From Xanthomonas arboricola pv. guizotiae (GTDB taxonomy: Bacteria > Pseudomonadota > Gammaproteobacteria > Xanthomonadales > Xanthomonadaceae), in contig NZ_MDSK01000024.1 of NCBI RefSeq assembly GCF_002940205.1, positions 1-64,000 of the forward strand: 64,000 nt of DNA. The letters are read 5' to 3'. The notes beneath the pieces were generated by a model. It was not told where the DNA came from and did no database searches. It worked only from the letters and a program-made list of their open reading frames with translations. Both the position numbers and the translations under genes were made by a program. Shown piece by piece: positions 15,906 through 25,569 of this stretch; positions within the stretch are counted from its first letter, which is position 1; every line of letters begins with the position of its first letter.

Positions 15906-17324
15906 ATGCGTCGCCTCGCTGTTGCCATCTCCGCCCTACTCGCCTGCACACCGGCGCTCGCCGCACAGACCACCATCGCCGATGGTGCGCTACGTACCGC
16001 CGCGCAGCTGCGCGAGCAGGCCCTGGCCGACACCACCGGCTTTGCGGTGGTGGAATCGTTGACCACCGAAGTGGGCCCGCGCATTGCCGGTGGCGAGACC
16101 GATCCGCGCGCGGTGGCCTGGGCCAAGGCCAAGTTCACGTCGCTGGGCTTCGACAAGGTGTGGACCGAGCCGGTGACCTTTCCGAAATGGGAGCGTCGCA
16201 GCGAGCGCGCGGCCGTGCTCGGCGCGCATGCGCAGCCGCTGACCATCACCGCACTGGGTGGCAGCCCGGGCGGCACCGTCGAAGGCGAGGTGGTGCGCTT
16301 CGAAAACCTGGCCGCACTGCAGGCCGCAGCGGCCGGCTCGCTCGCCGGCAAGATCGCATTCGTCGATTACCAGATGACCAAGGCACGCGACGGCAAGGAT
16401 TACGGCAATGGCGGCGCGGTGCGCAGCAAGGGGCCGTCGGAAGCGATCCGCAAGGGCGCGATCGGCTTCGTGATGCGCTCGGCCGGCACCGACTCGCACC
16501 GCGTGCCGCATACCGGCATCACCCGTTTCGACGAAGGCCTGACGCCGGTGCCGGCGGCGGCGTTGTCGGTGCCCGATGCCAACCAGCTCGCACGTCTGAC
16601 CGCGCTGGGCAGCACGCGTGTGCGGCTGGCGCTGGATTGCGGCTGGGACGGCACCGCGACCTCCTACAACGTGATCGGCGAAATCACCGGCCGCAGCAAG
16701 CCCAAGGAAGTGGTGGTGATCGGTGGGCATCTGGATTCGTGGGATCTGGGCACCGGCGCGATCGACGATGGCGCCGGCGTGGCGATCACCATGGCCGCGG
16801 GCCACCTGATCGGCCAACTCAAGCAGGCGCCCAAGCGCAGCATCCGCGTGGTGGCCTTCGCCAACGAGGAGCAAGGCCTGTACGGCGGCAAGGCGTATGC
16901 GGCCGCGCACGGCAAGGATGCCAGGGACATGGCGCTGCATCAGATCGGCGCGGAGAGCGACTTTGGTGCCGGGCGCATCTATGCGTTCAACATCGGCTCG
17001 GCGGCACCGGACCAGTCGCGCGCAGCGACCAAACAGATTGCCGAGGCGCTTGCGCCGTTGGGCATCGCGTATGAGCCGAGCAAGGGCGGCCCCGGCCCGG
17101 ATGTCGGGCCGATTTCCGCCAAGGGTGGCGCCTGGGCATGGCTGGCGCAGGACGGCACCGACTACTTCGATCTGCACCACACCGCCGACGACACGCTGGA
17201 CAAGATCGACCCTAAGGCGCTTGCGCAAAACGTCGCGGCCTACACGGTGTTTGCGTACCTGGCGGCCGAAGCCGATGGCGATTTCGGCAGCCGCGCAAAA
17301 AGCGTGCAGCCGCCGAGCGAATAA
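15906..17324 (+). CDS. Secreted M28-family zinc aminopeptidase
   Basis: This 472-residue exported peptidase has a signal peptide at 1-20 (ending ALAA). Residues about 110-240 form a protease-associated insert, and the M28 catalytic domain follows. The co-catalytic zinc site is visible: His275 and Asp277 in GGHLDSWD, bridging Asp287 in GAIDDGAG, the Glu pair 321-322 in NEEQG, and a C-terminal His in DLHHTADD. It should act in the periplasm or outside the cell, releasing N-terminal residues from peptides. I chose the Met at 15906 because it gives a clean signal peptide. Confidence 0.9.
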   Translation: MRRLAVAISALLACTPALAAQTTIADGALRTAAQLREQALADTTGFAVVESLTTEVGPRIAGGETDPRAVAWAKAKFTSLGFDKVWTEPVTFPKWERRSERAAVLGAHAQPLTITALGGSPGGTVEGEVVRFENLAALQAAAAGSLAGKIAFVDYQMTKARDGKDYGNGGAVRSKGPSEAIRKGAIGFVMRSAGTDSHRVPHTGITRFDEGLTPVPAAALSVPDANQLARLTALGSTRVRLALDCGWDGTATSYNVIGEITGRSKPKEVVVIGGHLDSWDLGTGAIDDGAGVAITMAAGHLIGQLKQAPKRSIRVVAFANEEQGLYGGKAYAAAHGKDARDMALHQIGAESDFGAGRIYAFNIGSAAPDQSRAATKQIAEALAPLGIAYEPSKGGPGPDVGPISAKGGAWAWLAQDGTDYFDLHHTADDTLDKIDPKALAQNVAAYTVFAYLAAEADGDFGSRAKSVQPPSE

Positions 17325-17513
17325 CTGCATTTGCAGACGTCGCGGGCACTCCTCGGTTGAGTGCGCGCGGCACAGGGCACGCGCACGCTGCGCGTTGTCT
17401 GTGCCGATACCGACATCGCAGCGACGATCGCCAGCGGCCAGGCACGTCCTGGTCGCTGCAGGCCTCAAGCACGCCACCCGCCTTTCGCTTCCACTCCAGG
17501 ACGAGCACACACA

Positions 17514-18566
17514 ATGGCGGCCAAGCGCCAACGCAGTGCGAACAACGCGGCAACCCTGCTGGATGTGGCCAGGCACGCCGGCGTCTCGCCGATGACGGCT
17601 TCGCGCGTCATCAACCGCCACCCGCATGTCGGCGAGGAGATGCGCGTGCGCGTGGAGGCCTCGGTCCAGGCATTGGGGTATCGCCCCAACCTGGCCGGCC
17701 GTTCGTTGCGCACCAGCGGCCTGTTGCGCATCGGCGTGCTCTACAGCAATCCCAGCGCGGCCTATCTCAACCAATTCATGCTCGGCCTGCTCGAACAGAG
17801 CAGCCTCAATGGCAGCCAGGTGCTGGTGGAAAAATGCGGCGCCATCCGCAGCCAGCGTGCCGCCACCGAGCGGTTGCTGGCGGCCGGCGTGGACGGCGTG
17901 ATCCTGCCGCCCCCGCTATGCGATTCACGCCAGACCATCGCCGAACTCGACGCACGCGGCATCCCGGTCGTGGCGGTGGCGAGCGGCGCACCGATGGCGC
18001 AGATCAGCTCGGTGCGCATCGACGATTACCAGGCCGCGCGCGCCATCGTCGATCACCTGATCGAACTGGGCCATCGCCGCATCGCCTTGATCAAGGGCGA
18101 CCCCAAGCACACGCCCAGTGCATTACGTGCCAACGGCTATCTCGACAGCCTGCAGGCTGCCGGCCTGCCCGTGGCCGCAGAGTTGATGGCAGACGGTCTG
18201 TTTACCTACCACTCCGGCCTGCTCGCCGCGCGCAGCCTGCTCGCACAGGCGCTACCGCCCACTGCCCTGTTCTGCAGCAACGACGATATGGCGGCAGCCG
18301 CCGTTGCGGTCGCACACGGCCTGGGCCTGCGCGTGCCCGAGGACGTATCGGTCGCCGGCTTCGACGACACCCCGGTCGCCACCACCATCTGGCCCGAGCT
18401 CACCACCGTGCATCAACCGGTCACCGCGATGGGCCGCGCCGCGGTATCGCTGCTGGCCGATGCGATCCGCCAGCGACGCAAGGGCGATCCCGCACAGGGC
18501 GTACATCAGGTGATGAAGTACACCGTGGTCAAGCGCGGCTCGACGGCGGGGCCGCCGGCGCGGTAA
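17514..18566 (+). CDS. LacI-family transcriptional regulator
   Basis: This is a 350-residue LacI/GalR repressor. The HTH (about 15-38) reads TLLDVARHAGVSPMTASRVI, followed by the hinge helix region LAGRSLRTSG, and then the periplasmic-binding-like domain with SVRIDDYQAARAIVDHL and the VAGFDDTPVA signature near residue 280. It sits at the edge of a locus with a TonB receptor and GH2 and GH97 glycosidases. A perfect LacI-type palindrome between the glycosidase genes (25496-25507) is the likely operator. The inducing sugar is unknown. Confidence 0.9.
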   Translation: MAAKRQRSANNAATLLDVARHAGVSPMTASRVINRHPHVGEEMRVRVEASVQALGYRPNLAGRSLRTSGLLRIGVLYSNPSAAYLNQFMLGLLEQSSLNGSQVLVEKCGAIRSQRAATERLLAAGVDGVILPPPLCDSRQTIAELDARGIPVVAVASGAPMAQISSVRIDDYQAARAIVDHLIELGHRRIALIKGDPKHTPSALRANGYLDSLQAAGLPVAAELMADGLFTYHSGLLAARSLLAQALPPTALFCSNDDMAAAAVAVAHGLGLRVPEDVSVAGFDDTPVATTIWPELTTVHQPVTAMGRAAVSLLADAIRQRRKGDPAQGVHQVMKYTVVKRGSTAGPPAR

Positions 18567-18611
18567 GCGCCGCATCGATCGGCATCGCGTAACGCCTTCG
18601 GCATCACGCTC

Positions 18612-18648
18612 AAAAAAACGGCCACATCGCTTCCCGACGATGCGGCCG
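18612..18648 (-). terminator. Intrinsic terminator of the TonB receptor transcript
   Basis: On the minus strand an 11-bp stem (CGGCCGCATCG / CGATGTGGCCG, one G-U pair) with an 8-nt loop is followed by seven Ts. It lies about 150 bp past the stop of the TonB-dependent receptor and would end the GH2-receptor operon. Confidence 0.8.
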
Positions 18649-18801
18649 AATGGGAGGGTGCCCGACGTTGCCGTCAGGCGTACTGCAGCGCCGCAATCGA
18701 CGGCGACGGGAAGAAAGCGCAATGACCGCTTGCAGAGCGACAACAGCGGACCATGCGCGACACAGCAGGGGTACGCCGTGTCGCACGACGGTACAGCCGG
18801 A

Positions 18802-21738
18802 TCAGAAGCGCAGACGCAAGCCCGCGTAATAGCGACGCTCGAAGATGTTCTGGTCGTAGTAGTGATTGGTCCACTGCGCGTAGCGCCGCTCGCTTTCGCC
18901 GGTCAGATTGGTCGCCTGGGCGTACAGGGTCAGGTGATCGTTGACGTCGTAGCTGAAGGACGCATCGAGATAGCCCACGTCGTCGTTCCAGATCGCCAGC
19001 TCGTCGCCCCAGGCAGCGCTGTTGACCTGGCTGAAGCGCTTGCTGCGCCAGTTGTAGGCCACGCGCGCCTGCAGCTTGTCCTTCTGGTACCACAGCACCG
19101 CGTTGGCCTGGTGCTTGGAGTTGTCGCCGATCGGCAAGGTGTTGCCTTCGATATCGGTGTTGTCGGTATCGGCGTCGGAGAAGGTGTAGTTGATGTTGGT
19201 ACCGAAACCGCTCAACCAGCCGGGCAGGAAGTCGAAGGCTTGCTGATACCCCACTTCAAAGCCCTTGATCTTGCCGCCGCCGCCATTGACGATGCGCTCC
19301 ACCGGGCCACCCAGCCGCGCCACGCCGTCGGCATCGGGCAACAGTTCGATATTGGTCACCGTGGTGGGGAACGACTTCACATCGATCAGGAACGCACCCA
19401 CGCTGACCAACGAGGCATCGGAGAAATACCACTCCCACGAGGCGTTGTAGTTGGTGGCACGATACGGATCGAGATCCGGATTGCCGGAGCGGCCATTGAG
19501 GAACAGCACCGCATCCGAGGGCAACGCGGGGTTGCGCGGTGGCGTGCCGTTGACCGCATAGAAGCTCACCAGCCCGCGCCCGAGATCGGGCAGGTCCTGG
19601 CGCGCCACCGCCTTGTTGTAGGCAAAGCGCAGCTTCTGCGCGTCGGTGATGTCCAGCGACAGGTTGGCGGTGGGCAGCACGTCGGTGTACTGGCGGTTCA
19701 GGCGATTGGTACCGATCGCCGGGCTGACGCCGTTCCATTCGACATTGCCGATGAACACGTTGCCGCTGCTCAGGTACTGGTCGATGGCCAGCTTGGTCTG
19801 CACGATGCGCGCGCCGATGTTGGCCGTCCACGGGACTGCGCTGCCGGTACCGCCTTCCAGATTGGCCAGAAAGTACGCCGCGGTGCTCTTTTCGGTGACC
19901 TTGTAGGAGTCGGCGGCCTGCTGGTAGGCCACGTTGCCCGGATACAGGCTATTGAGATAGCCCACCGGATCTTTCATGACCTGCGGATTGATCGCCGGCA
20001 GGCCCTGGCTGCCCAGGCCGGTGACCTTGAGCGGATCGAAGTCGTTGAAATACGCCCAATAACCGGGAATCGAATTGAACGGCAGCAGGCGCGCTTCGGA
20101 CACGCCGCTGCAGGTGTCCACGATCAGCGGATCCTTGAAGTAATACAGCGAGCGGTTCGGGTCGGCGCAGCTGGTCGATACTGGCGACAGATAGCGATAG
20201 GTGTCCAGCTTGACCTCGCGCTCGCCGTAGCGGATGCCGAACTGGAAGCCGCGCACCACGCCCTCGTCGAACTCGAAGGTGCCATCGGCGCGGAACGCGT
20301 CCATCGTCGCTTCGATCTTGTTGCCCTGCGCCCAGGTCGACATCAGCTGCCAGTTGTCCGGGTTGGAGACGTCGGTACCGAGGTTGACCGCCGGATAGGT
20401 GCCGCGGAAATCCACCGAGGCATCCACTGTCGGCAAGCCGTTGGCGTTCGCCCACTGCGTGACGCCGCCGGCGCGCGTGATCTGGTCGCCACGTGTCACC
20501 ACTGCATCGGCACGCGCTTCGTCGTAGGTGCGCTGTGCATCGCCATGCACCCAGCGGAACGAGGCACGGAAGGGGCCGCCATCATCGAAGCGCAGCTCCA
20601 GATTGGTGTTGAGCGCGTCCGAGTCTGCAACGCCGGCCATCGAGTGGGCCTGGAAGCGGTTGTAGCGGAACTGGCCGTATTCCAGCACGCCGTTGGAATC
20701 GACCACCGACCCGGGCTGCAACTGGTTGGTGGCCCAGCCGGTGTGCAGCTGCGCGGCGACCGAGGTGTCCTGGTCTTCGAGCTTGGTGTAGGCCGCATCG
20801 GCCAACAGCGTCCAGGAATCGTTGATGTTGAACTGGAACGAGCCGTTGATGCCGGTGCGCTGGCGATCGGTGCTGCGGTTGTCCAGTTCGGTGGCGACCC
20901 AGTTGTAGAAATAATCGCGCGGCAGATTGCTGGGGTCGGTGTTGCTGCCGATGCGCCCGTCGCCGTTGAAATCGAAACCCACGTTCTGCTCGGTGGATTT
21001 CTGCGCACCGTTGGAATACACGCTGGGGTGCTTGTTCTCCAGCGTGGCATCGGAGTACGACACGGCCAGCAACGCGCCCCAGCGCTCGGTGCGGAAGCTG
21101 GCCAGCCCCGAATACAGCTCGTTGAGTTCCTGCACGCGGTCGCCATAGGAGCCTTCGGCCTGGCCGCTGAAGGTCCAGCCTTCCGGCAGGTCGAACGGGC
21201 GCCGCGTCTTCAGCGAGACGGTACCGCTGATGCCGCCATCCAGATCGGCGGCGGTCGGCGACTTAATCACATCCACGCCGCTGAACAGCGTCGGCGGGAT
21301 ATCGACGAAATCCGGCTGCGCGCGGCCGATGTTCGGCTGGCCGTATTGGTCGCCGCCACCGGCGCTCAGGTACAACTCGCCGTTCATGGTGGTCTGCACC
21401 TGCGGCATGCCGCGGATATTGAGCTGCGAGCCCTCGCCGGCCGAACGCCGGATCTGCACGCCGGGCACGCGTTGCAGCGAATCGGTGATGGTGACGTCGG
21501 GCAATTTGCCGATGTCTTCGGCAGAGATCGAGTCGATGATCTGCGCGGCGGTGCGCTTGTTTTCGATGGCCTCGGCCTGCGCGCCGCGCACGCCCTTGAC
21601 CATGACCTTGTCCAGGTCGGTGACCCCGGCGGTGTTGCCGGCGTCCTGTGCGCCTGCGCTGCCGGCAAGCAGGGTGAGTGCAGCCGCGAGTGCGGCGGCC
21701 AGCGGGGTGTGGCGGGTGTTCGAATGCAGCTTGTTCAT
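18802..21738 (-). CDS. TonB-dependent outer-membrane receptor (carbohydrate type)
   Basis: This is a 978-residue outer-membrane transporter of the large Xanthomonas/Caulobacter TonB receptor class. A signal peptide (about 1-30, ending GSAGAQ) is followed by a TonB box region, then the plug domain with LPDVTITDSLQRVPGVQI, LNIRGMPQVQTTMNGE and PTAADLDGGISGTV. A 22-strand barrel fills the rest and ends with a C-terminal Phe (RYYAGLRLRF). The start at 21738 has a GGGAGGGG ribosome binding site; the longer in-frame extension upstream is not convincing. It follows the GH2 gene by 140 bp on the same strand. It probably imports the oligosaccharide that the two glycosidases degrade. Confidence 0.92.
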   Translation of the reverse strand: MNKLHSNTRHTPLAAALAAALTLLAGSAGAQDAGNTAGVTDLDKVMVKGVRGAQAEAIENKRTAAQIIDSISAEDIGKLPDVTITDSLQRVPGVQIRRSAGEGSQLNIRGMPQVQTTMNGELYLSAGGGDQYGQPNIGRAQPDFVDIPPTLFSGVDVIKSPTAADLDGGISGTVSLKTRRPFDLPEGWTFSGQAEGSYGDRVQELNELYSGLASFRTERWGALLAVSYSDATLENKHPSVYSNGAQKSTEQNVGFDFNGDGRIGSNTDPSNLPRDYFYNWVATELDNRSTDRQRTGINGSFQFNINDSWTLLADAAYTKLEDQDTSVAAQLHTGWATNQLQPGSVVDSNGVLEYGQFRYNRFQAHSMAGVADSDALNTNLELRFDDGGPFRASFRWVHGDAQRTYDEARADAVVTRGDQITRAGGVTQWANANGLPTVDASVDFRGTYPAVNLGTDVSNPDNWQLMSTWAQGNKIEATMDAFRADGTFEFDEGVVRGFQFGIRYGEREVKLDTYRYLSPVSTSCADPNRSLYYFKDPLIVDTCSGVSEARLLPFNSIPGYWAYFNDFDPLKVTGLGSQGLPAINPQVMKDPVGYLNSLYPGNVAYQQAADSYKVTEKSTAAYFLANLEGGTGSAVPWTANIGARIVQTKLAIDQYLSSGNVFIGNVEWNGVSPAIGTNRLNRQYTDVLPTANLSLDITDAQKLRFAYNKAVARQDLPDLGRGLVSFYAVNGTPPRNPALPSDAVLFLNGRSGNPDLDPYRATNYNASWEWYFSDASLVSVGAFLIDVKSFPTTVTNIELLPDADGVARLGGPVERIVNGGGGKIKGFEVGYQQAFDFLPGWLSGFGTNINYTFSDADTDNTDIEGNTLPIGDNSKHQANAVLWYQKDKLQARVAYNWRSKRFSQVNSAAWGDELAIWNDDVGYLDASFSYDVNDHLTLYAQATNLTGESERRYAQWTNHYYDQNIFERRYYAGLRLRF

Positions 21739-21878
21739 GGTCCCCTCCCAGGGATGACGACAATCCACGACCGTTTCGAATGGCATTGCAGCAACGGCAA
21801 TGCGGTATTGGCTGACGCGCAATCGGCGCATCAGTGTGAACGCCGTGGGGGGCACGGCGCGGCAACGCGCTGGCGCCG

Positions 21879-24800
21879 CTACGGAGGCCCGTTGGCAACG
21901 CCTGTTGATGGTTCGACATTCCAGCCGCGCACCTGCAGCGTGGCATTGCGCAGGCTCGCCGCGGACGGGCCGCGGATCTGGATCTCGCGCTGCTCGCCCG
22001 GCACCAGGCTGAGATAGTTATCGCTGTAGTACGCCGGCAGGATGCGCTGGCCTTGCGCGTCCACCAGGGTCAGCTTGGCGTTGAGCGCAACCTGTTGCGA
22101 GGCATTGCGTACGCTGGCGCGCAGCACCGGTTCGGCGCCCTCCTGCAGCTGCGTGCTGAGCTGCACCGGCACTGCCGCCAGCGCATCCAGCCCCCGCATG
22201 GCCGCCGCATCGCGCGCCACCCAGTAGAAATTGCGCGAACGCACGACCGCATCGCGATCGAGCAATTGCAGCCGCACAAAGCCCAGGCCATTGGTGTCCT
22301 TGAGTAACGGTGCCAGCTGCAGCACCGGTGCCGACACCGCAACCGCCGCGGCCTGCAGCGCTTGCTCGCGCTGCTGCAGCAGCGTCCCGTCGGCGGCATA
22401 GACTTCTGCGCGCACGCGCAGGCCGCTCACCGGCTCGGCCGCGTTGTTGACCACCACCACCTCGTGGCCGGGCAGGTTCATCTGCACATGCAGCATCTCT
22501 GCCGCATTGCGCACGCCGTAGTAGGCCGCGTGGGTGTCGTAGTCGTGGCTGTAGATCTGCCACACGTTGCTGGGCCAGGCCGGATGGCTCATCCATAGCA
22601 GCCGCCCGCTGTTCTTGCTCCACAGCTGCGCGTTGAAGCCTTCGAAGATGGCGCGATGCGTCTCGTAGTTGAGCAGCTGCGCCTTGCGTTCGAAGTCGGC
22701 CAGGCTGGTCGGCGCGCCGAGCTTGTCGGTCAGCGAGCGCATGAAGCTGGCAGTGTCGCCGTTACCGGACTGGTGCCAGTCGTGATACGCCCAGGCATCG
22801 CCGATCGGCCACTGGTCCTGCACCGCCGGAACCGACGCCTTGAACGACTCCAGGGTGGAGAACGAGGGCGTGCCCACCTCTACCGAGAAACCCTGCGCCA
22901 ATGCGTTGAAGTAGCCCACCGGCTCGCGGTAGTTGTACGGGCCGCTGCCCTGCAGATTGACCTGGTTGGAACTGCCGGTGTACCAGCGCGTGCCATCGAG
23001 TTCTGCAACCAGCGTGTCCAGGCCCTCGTTGAGGATGGGTGCCGGCACGCCTTCGTTGCGCCCGAACCACAGCACGATGGAGGGATGATTGCGGAAGCGC
23101 TTGATCACCTCGGCGGCATTGTCCAGGAACAGCGCCGCGTCGGCCGGCTCCATGTTGTAGTTCTGGGTGGACTGCCAGAAATCGTTGAACACCAGCATGC
23201 CATACTCGTCGGCCAGCTCGAAGAAAGTGGCCTCGGTGTTCTGCCCCACCCAGTTGCGCACCACATTGAAATGCGCATCGCGCTGCAGGCGGAAATATGG
23301 CTCCAGCCGCTCGCGCGAGACCCGCTTGCGCCAGTCGTCCATGCCCCAGTTGCCGCCCTTGACCGCGATGCGCACGCCGTTGATGCGCAGGGCCAGATAC
23401 GGCGCCAGCGCATCATCCTCCAGCGGCGTGACCGCCGGCGACACGGCGGCACCGGGATAGAACGACTGCGCATCGCCACCGGGCACGGGCCGGATGGCGC
23501 TGTGGCGCGCATCCACAATGCGCTCCCCACGCACACGCGCCTTGTTGAAATCCACCAGCACGCGCCGCAGCGCGCCATCCTCATCGAACAGGGACAACTC
23601 GTAGGTGACCTCGCGAATGCCGAAGCGCAGCCGCTGCGTGTCCGAACGCGCACCGGCAACGTCCACGCCCACCTGCAAGGTATACAGCGCCGGTTCGCCA
23701 TAGCCGTTGGGCCACCACAGGCGCGGATTGGCGACCACCAGCTGCGGCGTATCGGCGGCGGTGAGCTTGAGCGTGCTGCCACCGGCCGGCACCGTGACCT
23801 CGCGCTGGATGCGCACATCGCCGAACGCCAGTTGCACCGTGCCCTGCACCGCTGCGGCAGTGTCGTTGCGCAGCGGCAGGTTGATCTCGAGTTCGGCACG
23901 GCGGTGATCGGGTGCCAGCCGTGCGGTGACCACCTGCGTGTCGCCGATCGCCAGCGGACCTGTCGCATGCAGTTGCACGTCCTGCCACAGACCGGCATTG
24001 CGATCGCGCACCGCCGGAATCCAGTCCCAGCCTTCGCTGGCGATGAAGGTCGGCCCGTCCAGCGCCTGCATGCCGCCATTTTCGCCGACACCGGCCGTCA
24101 TCGACTGTTCGTGCGCGATGCCGGGATGCGGCGGCGGCGACACCCGTACCGCGATGACGTTCCTGCCCGGCCTGAGCTGCTTGCTGAAATCGAAGCGACC
24201 GCGGGCGAATGCGCCGCGGGTACGGCCGACCTGGGTGCCATTGACCCAGATCTCGCCGGCGTAGTTGATGCCGTTGAACAGCAGTTCCAATCGCTTGCCT
24301 TGCAGTGCGGCAGGCAGATCGAAACTGCTGCGGTACCACCAGTCCTGCCGGCTCAGCGATTCGGGAATCGCCATGTTGTTGAGGCCGATATCCGGATCCG
24401 GATACACGCCGCGATCGACCAGCGTGGTGAGCACCGTGCCCGGCACCGTCGCGGCGCGCCAGTGGGTCTTGCCGGTTGCGTCGTCGCTGCGCGACAGCGT
24501 CGCACCGCTGGCCTGCCCGAGCGCTGGTGCAGCAGCGAGTTGCCAGGCACCGATCCGCCATGACGCGGCATCCAGCGGCTGCAACGCGGGCGCCTCCGGC
24601 GCCGGCCTGGCGACCGGCGCCGGGAAGGGTGCGGCACTGCGCGGCAGGGTCGCCGCCGCTTGCGGTGCAAGTTGCCCTGCCATCTGCTTGACCTGCACGC
24701 GCCAGCCAGGCGATGCATCTTCGAAGCGCTGCAGCGCAGGATCCGGCGCCTGTGTGGCAAGCCGTGCGACGGCTGCCGCCTCCAGTGCACCGGCCTGCGC

Positions 24801-25349
24801 GCTGAAGCCTGCGATCTCGCCGCCGAAGTGCTGCGCATACGCCGACGGTTGCTGGCGCGGCCCGAACACCAGCATCGGCGCGACTGCGGTTTGTTGCACG
24901 CTGCCGCTGGCGACCTGGCGGCCATTGGCATACAGCCTCAGACGCGTGCCCTGCGCAATCGCGGCAACCTGCGTCCAGACACCTGGGCGCAGCGGCTGCT
25001 TGCTGCGCAGCACGTGTCCGGCGCCTTGGGCAAAGCCCAGCAGGCCGTTGTCGATGACGAAGAAACGGCCAGCCGCCAGCGGATCGCCGAGGCCGGCAAT
25101 CAACGCCGGGCCGGTGGTCCCCTTGGACGGCCGCACCCAACCGGACACGCTCCAATCCGCATCGGCGGCCAGCAGCGGGGTTCCGGCGGCGAGCTTCTTG
25201 CTCAGCCCGAGACCGCCCGCGAGCACGCGCACGTCGTAGGGACCGGGCGGATCGGCATCGGCGGGTGCAGCCTCCACTGCAGTCCAGGCGATGCAAGCAC
25301 ACAACAACCACAGCGCTCCACGGCGAAACGCCTTGCGAACCATCAGCAT
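21879..25349 (-). CDS. GH2-family exo-glycosidase with N-terminal LamG-like domain
   Basis: This is a large exported enzyme of 1156 residues. A signal peptide (about 1-28) is followed by a concanavalin/LamG-like domain (about 30-215, WSVSGWVRP and RLRLYANGRQVASG) and an Ala/Pro-rich linker. From about residue 265 comes the GH2 architecture: sugar-binding jelly roll (PGTVLTTLVDRGVYPDPDIG, FNGINYAGEIWVNG), Ig-like domain, and TIM barrel with acid/base candidate Glu766 in WFGRNEG. The nucleophile is probably Glu824 (VEVGTPS) or Glu834 (LES). It resembles exo-beta-glucosaminidase and beta-mannosidase branches; the sugar cannot be fixed by eye. The ATG at 25349 follows GGGAGAGG. It is the first gene of an operon with the TonB receptor. 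Confidence 0.88.
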   Translation of the reverse strand: MLMVRKAFRRGALWLLCACIAWTAVEAAPADADPPGPYDVRVLAGGLGLSKKLAAGTPLLAADADWSVSGWVRPSKGTTGPALIAGLGDPLAAGRFFVIDNGLLGFAQGAGHVLRSKQPLRPGVWTQVAAIAQGTRLRLYANGRQVASGSVQQTAVAPMLVFGPRQQPSAYAQHFGGEIAGFSAQAGALEAAAVARLATQAPDPALQRFEDASPGWRVQVKQMAGQLAPQAAATLPRSAAPFPAPVARPAPEAPALQPLDAASWRIGAWQLAAAPALGQASGATLSRSDDATGKTHWRAATVPGTVLTTLVDRGVYPDPDIGLNNMAIPESLSRQDWWYRSSFDLPAALQGKRLELLFNGINYAGEIWVNGTQVGRTRGAFARGRFDFSKQLRPGRNVIAVRVSPPPHPGIAHEQSMTAGVGENGGMQALDGPTFIASEGWDWIPAVRDRNAGLWQDVQLHATGPLAIGDTQVVTARLAPDHRRAELEINLPLRNDTAAAVQGTVQLAFGDVRIQREVTVPAGGSTLKLTAADTPQLVVANPRLWWPNGYGEPALYTLQVGVDVAGARSDTQRLRFGIREVTYELSLFDEDGALRRVLVDFNKARVRGERIVDARHSAIRPVPGGDAQSFYPGAAVSPAVTPLEDDALAPYLALRINGVRIAVKGGNWGMDDWRKRVSRERLEPYFRLQRDAHFNVVRNWVGQNTEATFFELADEYGMLVFNDFWQSTQNYNMEPADAALFLDNAAEVIKRFRNHPSIVLWFGRNEGVPAPILNEGLDTLVAELDGTRWYTGSSNQVNLQGSGPYNYREPVGYFNALAQGFSVEVGTPSFSTLESFKASVPAVQDQWPIGDAWAYHDWHQSGNGDTASFMRSLTDKLGAPTSLADFERKAQLLNYETHRAIFEGFNAQLWSKNSGRLLWMSHPAWPSNVWQIYSHDYDTHAAYYGVRNAAEMLHVQMNLPGHEVVVVNNAAEPVSGLRVRAEVYAADGTLLQQREQALQAAAVAVSAPVLQLAPLLKDTNGLGFVRLQLLDRDAVVRSRNFYWVARDAAAMRGLDALAAVPVQLSTQLQEGAEPVLRASVRNASQQVALNAKLTLVDAQGQRILPAYYSDNYLSLVPGEQREIQIRGPSAASLRNATLQVRGWNVEPSTGVANGPP

Positions 25350-25569
25350 TAGAGGCCTCTCCCAAGCTCTACTGCCACGCAACGGTGCACACCACCTCGA
25401 CGCAACCGCCAAAGCGACGCGTCGTCGCCTTAGTCATTGCATCTGTCGTGATGCCGCCCGTGGCTGCCGCCCCTGTTTCAGCGGCCATGGTGCGAGGTAA
25501 CGTTACCCCAGGTGGATATCGACGACAACCGTTCTGCGTTAGGGTTGGCGCTCCCAGGAGGAGGGACTC
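25350..25569. promoter_or_regulatory. Divergent promoter region of the GH2 and GH97 genes
   Basis: These 220 bp separate the two glycosidase genes, which are transcribed away from each other. The region contains the LacI-type palindrome at 25496-25507 and, at its right end, a strong AGGAGGAGG ribosome binding site for the GH97 gene. I could not place -35 and -10 boxes with confidence. Confidence 0.6.
25496..25507. promoter_or_regulatory. LacI-type operator GGTAACGTTACC
   Basis: This perfect 12-bp palindrome with a central CG is the classical form of a LacI/GalR-family operator. It lies in the divergent promoter of the two glycosidase genes. The only LacI-family gene in the window (17514) flanks the same locus. 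Regulation of both the GH2-receptor operon and the GH97 gene by this repressor is inference. Confidence 0.65.

Noticed and set aside
18640-22017. 1125-residue open frame opposite the TonB receptor
   Set aside because: It is the mirror of a receptor gene with clear plug motifs and shows no protein family features of its own.
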